Of a stretch of DNA of 64,000 nt, positions 46,444 to 55,795 are shown piece after piece. Within the stretch, counting starts at the first letter, position 1; each line of letters begins with the position of its first letter. The DNA lies in NCBI RefSeq assembly GCF_002860165.1, contig NZ_PGUZ01000013.1, positions 1 to 64,000 on the forward strand, in the 5' to 3' direction. Below the pieces are notes generated by a model. It made no database searches. It saw nothing but the letters and a program-made list of their open reading frames with translations, and was not told the DNA's origin. A program made the position numbers and the translations under genes. The stretch is from Bacillus sp. V3-13. Lineage in GTDB: Bacteria; Bacillota; Bacilli; Bacillales; Cytobacillaceae.

Positions 46444-48312
46444 ATGAGAATTACAGAATTGCTAACGAAAGATACAATTTTGTTATCAATGAATAGCCGC
46501 CAAAAGCCGGGGGCTGTGGATGAATTGGTGGAAGTGCTCGCAAAAGCTGGAAAGATCTCGGATCGAGTTCAATTCACTGAGGCAATTTTAAAAAGGGAAG
46601 AGCAGAGCACGACTGGAATTGGCGATGGAATTGCGATTCCCCATGCAAAAACAGCAGCTGTGATCGAACCGGCAATCGTTTTCGGAAAATCCGAAGAAGG
46701 TGTGGATTATGAGTCTTTGGATGGCCAGCCAGCCCATCTGTTCTTTATGATCGCAGCTCCTGAGGGCGCCAACAATACCCATCTGGAAGCGTTATCACGT
46801 CTGTCTGCTCTTTTAATGAAGGAAGAAGTCCGCGCGAAACTGATGGAGGCGAGCACAAAAGACGATGTGATCACAATCATTGACAGCTATGACCGTGAGG
46901 ATGAACAAGAAGAACAAACAATTGCTGATTCAAAAAAATATATCGTCGCTGTTACGGCTTGTCCGACAGGTATTGCGCATACGTATATGGCTGCCGATTC
47001 CTTAAAGGCAAAAGCTGCTGAAATGGGTGTCGACATAAAGGTGGAAACGAGGGGATCAGGCGGGGCAAAAAATGTTCTGACGCCGGAAGAAATTGCAAAC
47101 GCAGCTGCGGTCATCGTCGCTGCAGACACTTCTGTTGAAATGGAACGCTTTCGCGGAAAGCATGTCATTGAAACGCCTGTTGCCGACGGTATTCGCAAGC
47201 CTCAAGAGCTCATCACCCGTGCTGTTAACCAGGATGCCCCTGTATTCAAAGGCGGTTCTGGAAAATCCGGGGATAAAGAAGAACAGCGGGGACCAAAAAC
47301 AGGTATTTATAAGCATTTAATGAACGGCGTATCCAATATGCTTCCATTTGTAGTTGGGGGCGGAATTTTAATCGCGCTATCATTTGTATTTGGCTATAAT
47401 GCTGCCAATCCCGAAGACCCTTCCTATAATCCAATCGCTGAAGCATTGAGTATTATTGGCGGGGGAAATGCTTTTGGGTTAATGATTCCGGTACTGGCCG
47501 GATTTATTGCATCAAGCATCGCCGACAGGCCTGGATTTGCACCGGGGATGGTCGGTGGTTTCATGGCTGCTACAAGTGGCGCCGGTTTCCTGGGTGGACT
47601 GATTGCCGGTTTTCTGGCTGGATATTTGGTTGTGGGTTTAAAGAAACTACTGGAGGGACTGCCAGTGTCTCTTGAAGGAATCAAGACAATTCTTTTATAT
47701 CCGTTGCTCGGAATTGGCTTAACTGGATTTATTATGCTTTATCTTGTCAACGAGCCAGTTGGAGCAATGAACAAAGCGATAACAGAATGGTTAACAGGAC
47801 TTGGTACTGGTAACGCCGTTTTACTGGGCATCTTGCTCGGATTAATGATGGCTGTTGATATGGGCGGTCCGATCAATAAATCAGCATATGTTTTTGGAAC
47901 TGGCCTGCTTACGAGCGGTGTGTATGAGCCAATGGCTGCGGTTATGGCAGCAGGTATGGTACCGCCTCTAGCCATTGCGCTGGCGACGACTTTCTTCAAA
48001 AATAAGTTTACAAAGCAGGAAAGAGAAGCAGGAAAAGTCAACTATATAATGGGCTTATCGTTTATTACAGAAGGTGCGATTCCTTATGCAGCCGCAGATC
48101 CAATTCGTGTCATTCCTTCGATTATGGCTGGATCCGCGATCGCAGGAGCCCTATCGATGATGTTCTCGATTGGATTGAGAGCACCTCACGGCGGAGTCTT
48201 TGTTATTCCGTTGGTTGAAGGCAACGGTTTCCTCTACTTCCTTGCCATTATCGCAGGTGCGGTTGTATCTGCTTTACTGCTCGGCTTCTTAAAGAAACCG
48301 GTAAAGCTTTAA
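46444..48312 (+). CDS. fruA: PTS fructose transporter EIIABC
   Basis: A 622-residue phosphotransferase permease with order IIA (about 1-145; phospho-His in GIAIPHAKT), IIB (about 165-260; phospho-Cys in VTACPTGIAHTYMA) and IIC (about 285-620; membrane, GPINKSAYVF, GLSFITEGAIPYAAADP). Imports fructose as fructose-1-phosphate, the substrate of FruK. 13 bases after fruK; GGAGAGA ribosome binding site. Confidence 0.96.
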   Translation: MRITELLTKDTILLSMNSRQKPGAVDELVEVLAKAGKISDRVQFTEAILKREEQSTTGIGDGIAIPHAKTAAVIEPAIVFGKSEEGVDYESLDGQPAHLFFMIAAPEGANNTHLEALSRLSALLMKEEVRAKLMEASTKDDVITIIDSYDREDEQEEQTIADSKKYIVAVTACPTGIAHTYMAADSLKAKAAEMGVDIKVETRGSGGAKNVLTPEEIANAAAVIVAADTSVEMERFRGKHVIETPVADGIRKPQELITRAVNQDAPVFKGGSGKSGDKEEQRGPKTGIYKHLMNGVSNMLPFVVGGGILIALSFVFGYNAANPEDPSYNPIAEALSIIGGGNAFGLMIPVLAGFIASSIADRPGFAPGMVGGFMAATSGAGFLGGLIAGFLAGYLVVGLKKLLEGLPVSLEGIKTILLYPLLGIGLTGFIMLYLVNEPVGAMNKAITEWLTGLGTGNAVLLGILLGLMMAVDMGGPINKSAYVFGTGLLTSGVYEPMAAVMAAGMVPPLAIALATTFFKNKFTKQEREAGKVNYIMGLSFITEGAIPYAAADPIRVIPSIMAGSAIAGALSMMFSIGLRAPHGGVFVIPLVEGNGFLYFLAIIAGAVVSALLLGFLKKPVKL

Positions 48313-48325
48313 TAGGTAATACGAA

Positions 48326-48361
48326 AGCGGCTCACCCAACTTTGGGTGAGCTTCTTTTTTT
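48326..48361 (+). terminator. Terminator of fru operon
   Basis: GCTCACCC/GGGTGAGC hairpin with a long T-tract. Confidence 0.9.
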
Positions 48362-48504
48362 GGAAACAAATTTGCTGAGAACTATTGTTTGAGGATATTT
48401 CTGACTTGCAAACTTCAGGCGCATCTTCCAAAAAATCCTCGCTTCATTTGTTTTGTTTTTAAGAAATAGGTTAAAAATAAAGAGTATCGCGAAGGAGGAT
48501 GTTT

Positions 48505-49128
48505 ATGTCATTGAAAGCAATTTTTCTGAACTGTACATTAAAGAAAAGCCCTGAAGAATCGAATACGGAGAGCTTAATGCGCGAAGTCGAAAAAATCTTT
48601 ACTAAGGAACAGGTTCAATCTGAAATGATCAGGTTGGCCGATTTTAATATCGCATATGGGATTTCAGCTGATGAAGGTATTGATGATGAGTGGCCTGATA
48701 TTTTTGAAAAAGTAAAAAAGGCTGATATCGTTATAATTGGAACACCGATCTGGCTTGGGGAAAAAAGCAGTATTGCGGCATTTGCAATCGAAAGATTATA
48801 TGGAGCAAGCAGTATGGCCAATGAAAAGGGGCAATCCCTCTACTACAATAAAGTTGGCGGCGCTGTCGTGACCGGCAATGAAGATGGCGCCAAGCACGCT
48901 GCGTGCTCGATTCTTTATGGTTTGTCACATATCGGATTCACAGTACCACCCAATGTTGACACCTACTGGGTCGGGGAAGCTGGTCCAGGCCCTTCATATA
49001 TTGAAGCAAACGGCTGGGAAAATGATTTTACGATGAGATCAGTCCGTACAACTGGACATAATCTCGTACACTTTGCCCGTCTGTTAAAAGAAAATCCGAT
49101 TCCCGCAGAAGGGAATTTATTGGAGTAA
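48505..49128 (+). CDS. Flavodoxin/NAD(P)H-dependent FMN oxidoreductase family protein
   Basis: A 207-residue flavoprotein of the FMN_red fold. The phosphate-binding region is LNCTLKKSPEESNTESLM, followed by ADIVIIGTPIWLGEKSS and VGGAVVTGNEDGAKHAA. The C-terminal YWVGEAGPGPSYIE is typical of this Bacillus/actinobacterial group. Likely a quinone or general oxidoreductase. ATG 48505 has GGAGG 6 bases upstream; ATG 48499 abuts it. Confidence 0.82.
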   Translation: MSLKAIFLNCTLKKSPEESNTESLMREVEKIFTKEQVQSEMIRLADFNIAYGISADEGIDDEWPDIFEKVKKADIVIIGTPIWLGEKSSIAAFAIERLYGASSMANEKGQSLYYNKVGGAVVTGNEDGAKHAACSILYGLSHIGFTVPPNVDTYWVGEAGPGPSYIEANGWENDFTMRSVRTTGHNLVHFARLLKENPIPAEGNLLE

Positions 49129-49160
49129 AAAAAGGCACAGCGACGTGATGTGCCTTTTTT
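49127..49160. terminator. Bidirectional terminator
   Basis: AAAAAAGGCACA/TGTGCCTTTTTT; serves the plus gene and can stop transcripts from the minus side. Confidence 0.88.
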
Positions 49161-49223
49161 GCTCGGATAATCGCGACAAATGATGGCGATCCTGAGACCA
49201 ATTTTAATCTCAGATCTGCTCCT

Positions 49224-50702
49224 TTACAAAATCGGTGACAGCAGCCTTGATACGGATTCTTTGAAGCGGATCCATAGAGACCGGCTTTGATAGCTGGCCA
49301 GCGTCAATTCGGTGGAAACGAGCAAGTCTTCCTGAAAAATGCTGCTAAGCTTTCCTGAGATCGTTTCATCGTAAAGAAATGCATTTACCTCAAAATTCAG
49401 CTTAAAGCTGCGGACATCAATATTGGCCGTACCAACAGATGAAATTTGCTCATCGACGACAAGCATCTTTGCATGGATGAAGCCATTTTCATAAATAAAA
49501 ACAGTTGCCCCCGCTTTTAAAAGTTCTCCAATGTATGACAAGGTCGCCCAATAAACGAACATATGGTCAGGCTTGTTGGGAATCATGATTTTAACATCGA
49601 TTCCCGACAAGCAGGCAATCTGGAGTGCATCGAGCAGGCTTGTATCCGGGATAAAATAAGGTGTTTGAATAAGAATCGATTTCTTCGCGGAAGAAATCAT
49701 TTTAATATAGCCGTTTTTAATTTGATGCCATTCTGAATCAGGACCGCTCGTTACAATTTGCATCCCGACATAGCCCGTACCAATTTCCTCGGGGAAGTAC
49801 TCCGGTGCGTAAGCGATATCCCGGTTGTGGGAAGCCTGGTTCCAGTCAAGAATAAAGCGGGTTTGGATGGCATGTACAGCTGTGCCTTCAATGCGCAAAT
49901 GGGTGTCACGCCAGTAGCCAAATTTAGGATTCAGGCCTAAATACTCATCGCCGACATTAAAACCGCCAACATAGCCAATTTTCCCGTCAATGATCACCAG
50001 CTTGCGATGGTTACGGTAATTAAGGCGCAAATTAATTAAGCGCAATTTTGAAGGGAAAAATACTTCGACTTCTCCACCGGCCTTGCGCAATTCTTTCAAA
50101 AATGATTTCGTAATCGTCCTTGATCCGAGATCATCATATAAAATCCGGACTTTTACACCTTCTTTTGCTTTAACCGTCAGCGCATCTATCAACTTTTTGC
50201 CGAGCTCATCCCTTCTTATGATGTAATATTGCAAATGGATATGGTGTTTCGCAGCTGCAATATCCTTAAAAAGGCGCGCAAACTTTTCCTGTCCGTCGGT
50301 AAAAACTTCCACGCTATTATCTTCGGTCAAAACAGCATCATTATTTAATAAATGCATATGAATTAAATCTTTGCTGGTTTCCGTAGCTTTATTCCGAAAA
50401 TGGAATTGGTCCGTTCTTAATTGATGCAATTGATTCGAGAGCATCCTTTCAATGCCGATCTTTTTTCTGTCTTCCCATTGAAACAGATGGTAGCGGCTTA
50501 GGTTTTGACCGAATAGCAGGTAAAGGATAAAACCAAGCAGGGGGATGAAGAAAAGAACGAGCAGCCAGGCCCATGTTGAACTGGCATCACGTCGCTCCCG
50601 AAAAATGACGAAAATGGCAAAAAGAAAATTCAAAATCAGCACAAGCACCAATAAAATCGATGTTAAATTAAAACCAATGTCTGGATTGAGATTAATGACC
50701 AT
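49224..50702 (-). CDS. cls: Cardiolipin synthase (PLD family)
   Basis: A 492-residue membrane enzyme condensing two phosphatidylglycerols. Two N-terminal membrane helices (about 10-60), then two HxKx4D active sites: HRKLVIIDGKIGYVGGFNVGDEY (about 225) and HAKMLVVDEQISSVGTANIDVRS (about 405). C-terminal SRLLSPIL end is normal. ATG 50702 after GTGGGGAAA. One of several Cls paralogues usual in Bacillus. Confidence 0.93.
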   Translation of the reverse strand: MVINLNPDIGFNLTSILLVLVLILNFLFAIFVIFRERRDASSTWAWLLVLFFIPLLGFILYLLFGQNLSRYHLFQWEDRKKIGIERMLSNQLHQLRTDQFHFRNKATETSKDLIHMHLLNNDAVLTEDNSVEVFTDGQEKFARLFKDIAAAKHHIHLQYYIIRRDELGKKLIDALTVKAKEGVKVRILYDDLGSRTITKSFLKELRKAGGEVEVFFPSKLRLINLRLNYRNHRKLVIIDGKIGYVGGFNVGDEYLGLNPKFGYWRDTHLRIEGTAVHAIQTRFILDWNQASHNRDIAYAPEYFPEEIGTGYVGMQIVTSGPDSEWHQIKNGYIKMISSAKKSILIQTPYFIPDTSLLDALQIACLSGIDVKIMIPNKPDHMFVYWATLSYIGELLKAGATVFIYENGFIHAKMLVVDEQISSVGTANIDVRSFKLNFEVNAFLYDETISGKLSSIFQEDLLVSTELTLASYQSRSLWIRFKESVSRLLSPIL

Positions 50703-50951
50703 TTGATTTCCCCACAATCAACGGCAAAAAAATAGCTTCTGTCGTTCAAATATAAAAAATACCATCCTAACAAAAGAATAACACGTTATCGATGAAAATT
50801 TAAAACTTGACGTTCACGACCTCGCCTTTAAACCAGGTTAAAAGTGTTCGGGTGGCAGGATTCGACCGGGATTCACCTGAGATTTTCATTGTCATAAATG
50901 ACTGAATAAAAAGATAAGTATCAATGTAGAGAATACGAAAGGAGAGGTAGC

Positions 50952-51752
50952 ATGGTTTCCAATTTTGAGCGTTCGGCACGGTTTGAACACAGGTTTTGGC
51001 TGCAAGTTCTTGGAGATCACAGCCGGTTTATTCATGATTCGCTCGCACCAGGTGAAACTGAGGATATCGCGAAGGCGGCTTCTTTTATCCGCCGATTTGA
51101 CAGGCTGTTACAGCGGGTTAATGGAGAGGATTTAATCGGGCTAAGTAACGAAGCGGACGAGCAAGCGAAACAAATTCGCGAATTTAAGCTTTCATTAATC
51201 GCCAGGCATTTGCAGGGCCAAATCAAGATAAGCTTATCCCCAACGTTTATTAACCATATGGTCAATGAAGCAGAAGAGTATATTCGAGTTCTCGATTATT
51301 TAAAAAACGGGCAAACACCACCGATTTTCCATGAACTGCATCATCATCTTGTCTGGCTGTTGGACGCGGCCGGACATGCAGGGGCCATTAATGACAATCT
51401 CGACCAGATTGAAAAAAAACTAAAGGCAAAAACCATGATGTATGTTAAAGATTTTGAAGACTTTTATTTAAAGGCTGTTGAGATGACCGGCTATTTGCGG
51501 ACGAACCTTAAATCGTTTCCGGCATTAAGGCGAATGAACAAGGAAGTATCATTGGAAATACAACTGTTTATGAATTTTCTCAACGAGCTTGAAGAGCTTG
51601 AGCTGTCAGCACAGGCTTTGGGGACTTTTGCTCCATTGATGGCAGACCATATGTACCGGGAGGAATGTTATTATTTAACGAAGGTGGCAGAATCGGCTTC
51701 ATTAGAAAGGTCGGGCTGCGATCCGGGGAAGCCAAGAATTGAAGCTGAATGA
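50952..51752 (+). CDS. DUF2935 family protein
   Basis: A 266-residue all-helical soluble protein with two related halves: RFEHRFWLQVLGDHSRFIHDSL at the start and ADHMYREECYYLTKV near the end, each with His/Glu residues placed as in ferritin-like metal-binding helical bundles. The pattern E..FW...H.RF.....E is the family signature. Function unknown. GGAGAGG before ATG. Confidence 0.85.
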   Translation: MVSNFERSARFEHRFWLQVLGDHSRFIHDSLAPGETEDIAKAASFIRRFDRLLQRVNGEDLIGLSNEADEQAKQIREFKLSLIARHLQGQIKISLSPTFINHMVNEAEEYIRVLDYLKNGQTPPIFHELHHHLVWLLDAAGHAGAINDNLDQIEKKLKAKTMMYVKDFEDFYLKAVEMTGYLRTNLKSFPALRRMNKEVSLEIQLFMNFLNELEELELSAQALGTFAPLMADHMYREECYYLTKVAESASLERSGCDPGKPRIEAE

Positions 51753-51906
51753 AGGCAGCATGCCATTTATTAGAAAGCATTTAACTTTTTTAAAAAATAG
51801 GTGTGCAAAAGTGAAGCATTGTTGAAGTTCTCATTCTTGATATCTTGTTTAGACAATTTTCTTAAGTTTTCGGGGTAGGAGCATAGTCTCAATTTTTAAA
51901 AAAACA

Positions 51907-51918
51907 GAACATCTGTTC
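51907..51918 (+). promoter_or_regulatory. LexA/DinR-like box
   Basis: GAACATCTGTTC has the GAAC-N4-GTTC core of the B. subtilis SOS box. The flanking C and G of the full consensus are A and T. It sits where the -35 of the toxin promoter would be; the -10 is an extended TGTTATACT (51938-51946). Confidence 0.5.
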
Positions 51919-51937
51919 TATGCACTGGACAAATCTG

Positions 51938-52206
51938 TGTTATACTATAGAGGCGATAGTTTGTTTCTCAAGGGTGGTCGGCTAGCCCCATACGAAAGGG
52001 GGTGATGCCATGTCGGTTTTTGAAGCGATGATGGTGATGTTGTCTTTTGCCAGTTTAATCGTCGCAGTGATTGCCTTCAACCAAAAAAAATAGACCTCCC
52101 TTGACCGCAAATTGAGGGAGAGGTCTATTTTAATATGAGATAGGCCGATCCCCTATGGGAACGACTATGGCAGGCCGCAGGTGCCAGTAACACTTGCGGC
52201 TTTTTA
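51938..52206. ncRNA. Type I toxin-antitoxin locus, toxin mRNA and antisense region
   Basis: From the extended -10, the transcript covers the toxin gene (52010-52093), a hairpin AATAGACCTCCC/GGGAGAGGTCTATT (52090-52132) and a terminator GCCGCAGGTG/CACTTGCGGC with five T (52174-52206). The layout AAAGGGGGTGATGCCATG, short ORF, TAGACCTCCC hairpin, then GCCGC terminator is that of the Firmicutes holin-like type I loci, where an antisense RNA reads across the 3' part. Confidence 0.65.
52010..52093 (+). CDS. Holin-like type I toxin peptide, 27 aa
   Basis: A 27-residue peptide: a short N-terminus MSVFEAMMVM, a single hydrophobic helix LSFASLIVAVIAF and a basic tail NQKK. This matches the putative holin-like toxin family (Hol_Tox; relatives of TxpA and BsrG, which begin MS/TVYESLM). 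AAAGGGGGTGATG is an excessively strong ribosome binding site, as usual for these toxins. Would depolarise the membrane if overproduced. Confidence 0.8.
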   Translation: MSVFEAMMVMLSFASLIVAVIAFNQKK

Positions 52207-52414
52207 TATTTTATGCAATCTTCAACTAAAAGAATATCATAGAACGCCGGGAATGTCACGATTAATCCATTGATTGCAGGAAGCAGGATGGCTTTAGATT
52301 CTCTATATTTGCACTTTTGTCAAAAAAATGGTGAATAGTGCCATTCATGAATAAGCACAGGGAAAAGAAGGGAAAACCGGCTTAAGCGGCGAAAAAGACA
52401 TCGGGGTGATAAAG

Positions 52415-53068
52415 ATGAATAATAATGCACCAATTATAGCACTGTCAGTCGGAGAACCTAAAGATTTTCTATGGAAAGGACAAGAGGAAAAATCGGCAAT
52501 CGGCAAGACACCGATTCAAGAGGTTCTGTTAACAAAAGAAGGTTTTATTGGCGACGGAGTGGCTAATCATGAGTTCCATGGCGGTCCTGAGCGCGCTGTT
52601 TGCCTTTATCCTTTCGAGCATTATTCTTTATGGGAAAAAGAGTTCAAGGTCCCTCTCCAGCCGCCTGCTTTTGGTGAGAATATTACGATTGCGGGAATGC
52701 GGGAGGCGGATGTGTACATAGGGAATATTTACAGAATGGGAAATGCAGTTGTGCAAATTTCTCAGGGGCGGGTTCCATGTTCAACGATTTCCAAGCACAA
52801 CGGCATGGACCATCTGTTAAAAAGAATTGTCGAGACAGGATTTACAGGATATTTTTTCCGGGTCCTTGAAGAAGGAATGGTTTTTCAGAATTCACACGTG
52901 GAACTGGTAGAAGAAAACGCAAAAAAGGTATCGATTTTGTTTGCCAATCAAACTCTTTTTCATGACAGGAAAAACAAAGAGGCGATTGAAAAAATTCTTG
53001 AGGTTGAAGAATTGGCACCTGTTTGGCAGGAAAAGTTAAAAAGGGAACTGCTAAAGGAGCGGGTGTAA
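52415..53068 (+). CDS. MOSC domain protein (YiiM/YflK-like)
   Basis: A 217-residue MOSC-domain protein. GFIGDGVANHEFHGGPERAVCLYPFEHY, FGENIT and the sulfur-carrying Cys in QGRVPCSTISKHNG (about 120) are conserved. The C-terminal helical 3-alpha extension is as in YiiM/YflK, which reduce N-hydroxylated purines using molybdenum cofactor. ATG 52415 after GGGGTGAT. Confidence 0.9.
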   Translation: MNNNAPIIALSVGEPKDFLWKGQEEKSAIGKTPIQEVLLTKEGFIGDGVANHEFHGGPERAVCLYPFEHYSLWEKEFKVPLQPPAFGENITIAGMREADVYIGNIYRMGNAVVQISQGRVPCSTISKHNGMDHLLKRIVETGFTGYFFRVLEEGMVFQNSHVELVEENAKKVSILFANQTLFHDRKNKEAIEKILEVEELAPVWQEKLKRELLKERV

Positions 53069-53115
53069 GCAGTGTACTTATTGCACAAATATTTTTAAAA
53101 AATAGAATTTACTTA

Positions 53116-53144
53116 TTGACATTTTTTTATATTGTCATTATCAT
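53116..53144 (+). promoter_or_regulatory. trp operon promoter
   Basis: TTGACA (53116-53121), 17 bases, TATCAT (53139-53144), 25 bases before the first T-box. Confidence 0.8.
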
Positions 53145-53167
53145 TGAAAACAATAAATCAAACGTAC

Positions 53168-53430
53168 GGCGATGACGAAGAGTAGTAACTTTTACGGAAA
53201 CTGCAGAGAGCTGATGGTTGGTGCAAATCAGTGTCGATGTAAGAGTGAATGGACTTCGGAGCCTCCGAACCGAACTTCTTTACGAATAGTAGGCTTTGGC
53301 GAACAGTCTCATCGTTACAAGAGACAGATATTAAAGCAATGCTTTGATGTCGTAAAGTGAGCTGATTTTTAGCTAATGAAGGTGGCACCACGGGTCTCTC
53401 GTCCTTTTTTGACGGGAGGCCCTTTTTGTG
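53168..53430 (+). ncRNA. T-box leader 1, tryptophan specifier
   Basis: Stem I starts at GACGAAGAGTAGTAAC with AGAGAGCTGATGGTTGG after it. The specifier bulge GAATGGAC places TGG (Trp) at 53250-53252. The T-box GAAGGTGGCACCACGG is at 53378-53393 and its terminator GGGTCTCTCGTC/GACGGGAGGCCC with five T follows. Confidence 0.95.
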
Positions 53431-53456
53431 TTGAAAATATCATAAAAAAATCGTTG

Positions 53457-53766
53457 AGTAAGAAGAGTAAGCTGATTGATCTTCGTTCCAGAGAGCCGGG
53501 ATTGGTGGAACCCGGTACAAGAAGTCAGCTGAATGGCCTTACGAGAGGTACCTTGAACATTGAGTAGGGGTACACGGACTTCCACCGTTAAAAGGATAGG
53601 ATATCGGCCTGAGCTGTGGGTATTCTTCCCAAGAATATTCCCGGGTTTAGCCTGTATCTGAAAGAGGGAGCAATGACAACTGCTCCGAACTTGAGGTGGC
53701 ACCACGGTCCAGCATAATCGTCCTCTATATACACGTCCATAACGTGTGTATAGGGGTCTTTTTTAT
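53457..53766 (+). ncRNA. T-box leader 2, tryptophan specifier
   Basis: A second complete T-box: stem I AAGAAGAGTAAGC and CCAGAGAGCCGGGATTGG, specifier GAATGGCC with TGG at 53535-53537, T-box GAGGTGGCACCACGG (53693-53707) and a strong terminator CCTCTATATACACGT/ACGTGTGTATAGGGG with six T (to 53765). Uncharged tRNA-Trp must be read twice before trpE is reached. Confidence 0.95.
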
Positions 53767-53799
53767 TTTCAGAAACAGCTGTGAAAGGAGCATGGGTGG

Positions 53800-55200
53800 A
53801 TGAAAAGCTTATTGGAAAATAAGAATCTAATCGTTGAACAACTGGAGGGGGATACCTTCACACCGATTTTGATTTTTCAAAGGTTGTCGGGGCGGAAAAA
53901 ATTTTTATTGGAGAGTTCGCTAAAATATGAGGCTTCGGGACGATATTCCTTCATCGGGGCAGATCCCGTTTTCGAACTTACCGGCGAGGGGGACAGAACA
54001 ACAATTAAGACCGAAACCGGGCAGGAACGAAGAAATGAGAAGCCGCTTGAAGTATTAAAAGCCCTTCTGCCTGATAATGAGGCAACCGATTTTCCGCTTG
54101 TCGGCGGTGCTGTCGGTTATGCCGGCTATGATGTCATCCGCCAATACGAGAAAATCGGCGAAAACTTGCCTGATGAGCTGGATATTCCCGAGGTTCATTT
54201 TATGTTTTACGAAGATGTGATCGTCTATGACCATCTTGAACAAAAAATCTCCATTGTCGCATCCCCGCTTCGAAAAGAAACGACCATTGACGAGTTAAAG
54301 GCGCGGATAGCAAAAAGAAAAACCGAACTATTTGCGGGCGGAGAAACAAAGCTTGCAGAGGACGCAAACCTTTCAGCCTTCAAAGCCTCGATCAGCAAAA
54401 ATGATTTTATCGAAAAGGTTGAAAAAGCAAAACAATACATTTCTGAAGGCGACATTTTTCAAGTCGTTCTTTCACAGCGGCTCCAGGCAACATTTGCAGG
54501 AGATCCTTTCTCATTTTATCGAAAGCTGAGAGTCGGCAATCCTTCCCCCTACATGTACTATCTTGATTTTGGCGACTACGTAGTGGCGGGATCTTCCCCA
54601 GAAAGCTTAATTAAAGCAAACGGTAAAAAAGTGACAACGAACCCGATCGCCGGTACAAGGCCGCGCGGTAAAACGGAGCAGGAGGATGGGATTCACGAAA
54701 AAAGCTTACTTGAGGATGAAAAAGAGCTGGCAGAGCATCGCATGCTTGTCGATCTCGGCCGAAACGATCTTGGCCGGATCTGCGAGTTTGGAACGGTCCA
54801 AGTTGATAAATATATGGAGGTTGAAAAATTCAAGCATGTGATGCACCTGGTTTCGGAAGTGACAGGAACGCTTAACGAAAAGTATAAGCCGATCGATGCA
54901 TTAATATCATGCCTGCCAGCCGGCACAGTCTCGGGAGCGCCGAAAATCAGGGCGATGGAAATCATCAATGAACTTGAAGAAGTGAAGCGGGGCGTGTACT
55001 CAGGGGCGGTCGGCTATATCTCCGCCAATGGCAGCCTCGACTTCGCGCTCGCGATCCGGACGATGCTGATCAAAAAAGACAAAGCGTATATCCAGGCAGG
55101 AGCAGGAATTGTATACGATTCTTCCCCGGAAAAAGAGTACGAAGAAACGCTTCACAAACTAAAAGCCTTTTTGGAGGATCAAGATGATATTGCTAATTGA
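53800..55200 (+). CDS. trpE: Anthranilate synthase component I
   Basis: A 466-residue enzyme making anthranilate from chorismate with ammonia from TrpG. The tryptophan feedback site LLESS is at about 31-35, and the chorismate site has NPSPYMYYLDF, NPIAGTRPRGKT and GTVSGAPKIRAMEI. Start ATG 53800 is supported by family N-terminus and AAAGGAG 12 bases upstream. Overlaps trpG by 17 bases. Confidence 0.96.
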   Translation: MKSLLENKNLIVEQLEGDTFTPILIFQRLSGRKKFLLESSLKYEASGRYSFIGADPVFELTGEGDRTTIKTETGQERRNEKPLEVLKALLPDNEATDFPLVGGAVGYAGYDVIRQYEKIGENLPDELDIPEVHFMFYEDVIVYDHLEQKISIVASPLRKETTIDELKARIAKRKTELFAGGETKLAEDANLSAFKASISKNDFIEKVEKAKQYISEGDIFQVVLSQRLQATFAGDPFSFYRKLRVGNPSPYMYYLDFGDYVVAGSSPESLIKANGKKVTTNPIAGTRPRGKTEQEDGIHEKSLLEDEKELAEHRMLVDLGRNDLGRICEFGTVQVDKYMEVEKFKHVMHLVSEVTGTLNEKYKPIDALISCLPAGTVSGAPKIRAMEIINELEEVKRGVYSGAVGYISANGSLDFALAIRTMLIKKDKAYIQAGAGIVYDSSPEKEYEETLHKLKAFLEDQDDIAN

Positions 55201-55795
55201 TAATTACGATTCATTTACTTATAACCTTTATCAGTATTTGGGTGAACTTGGTGAAACCGTTACGGTTGTCCGCAACGATGAAATCAGCATTGAACAAATT
55301 CAAAAACTGAGTCCGGAAGCGATCGTCCTCTCACCAGGTCCGGGCCGTCCCGAGGCAGCCGGCATTTGCATTGAAACGATCAATACTTTTTACAAGCAGA
55401 TTCCGATTCTCGGCATTTGTCTTGGCCATCAAGCAATCGGCTATGCATTCGGGGCAAAAATAGAAGTCGCCAAAAAGATTATGCATGGAAAGATTTCGCA
55501 GCTGACGCATTCGGGCTCTCATTTATTTCAATATTTGACCCAGCCGGTTGACGCGATGAGATATCATTCACTTGTGATCAGCCGCGGCACCCTGCCAGAA
55601 GCATTTCAAATCCTGGCCAGCTCCATGGATGATCAGGAAATCATGGCTGTCAAGCACGAACGGTATCCGCTGTTTGGGATGCAATTCCATCCTGAGTCGA
55701 TCGGCACAGGACTCGGCAAACAGATGCTAAAAAACTTTTTGAGAGAAATAGGGAGGGAGTTTGCAGATGAGAACGTATCTTCAAAGGCTGTCTGA
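55184..55795 (+). CDS. trpG: Anthranilate synthase component II (amidotransferase)
   Basis: A 203-residue class I glutamine amidotransferase: MILLIDNYDSFTYNLYQYL, GPGRP, nucleophile Cys in GICLGHQAIGYAFGA (about 81) and His/Glu in QFHPESIGT. In B. subtilis the equivalent (PabA) lies in the folate operon and is shared; here it is inside trp. GGAGG before ATG. Confidence 0.95.
   Translation: MILLIDNYDSFTYNLYQYLGELGETVTVVRNDEISIEQIQKLSPEAIVLSPGPGRPEAAGICIETINTFYKQIPILGICLGHQAIGYAFGAKIEVAKKIMHGKISQLTHSGSHLFQYLTQPVDAMRYHSLVISRGTLPEAFQILASSMDDQEIMAVKHERYPLFGMQFHPESIGTGLGKQMLKNFLREIGREFADENVSSKAV

Noticed and set aside
50840-50885. A second tRNA-like fragment (GGCAGGATTCGACCGGGATTC)
   Set aside because: Only a vague T-arm resemblance; stems do not pair and no D-arm or acceptor is present.
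53125-53160. A Fur box in the trp promoter (TTGTCATTATCATTGAAAAC)
   Set aside because: It does not reach the TGATAATNATTATCA core and iron control of trp has no support from context.
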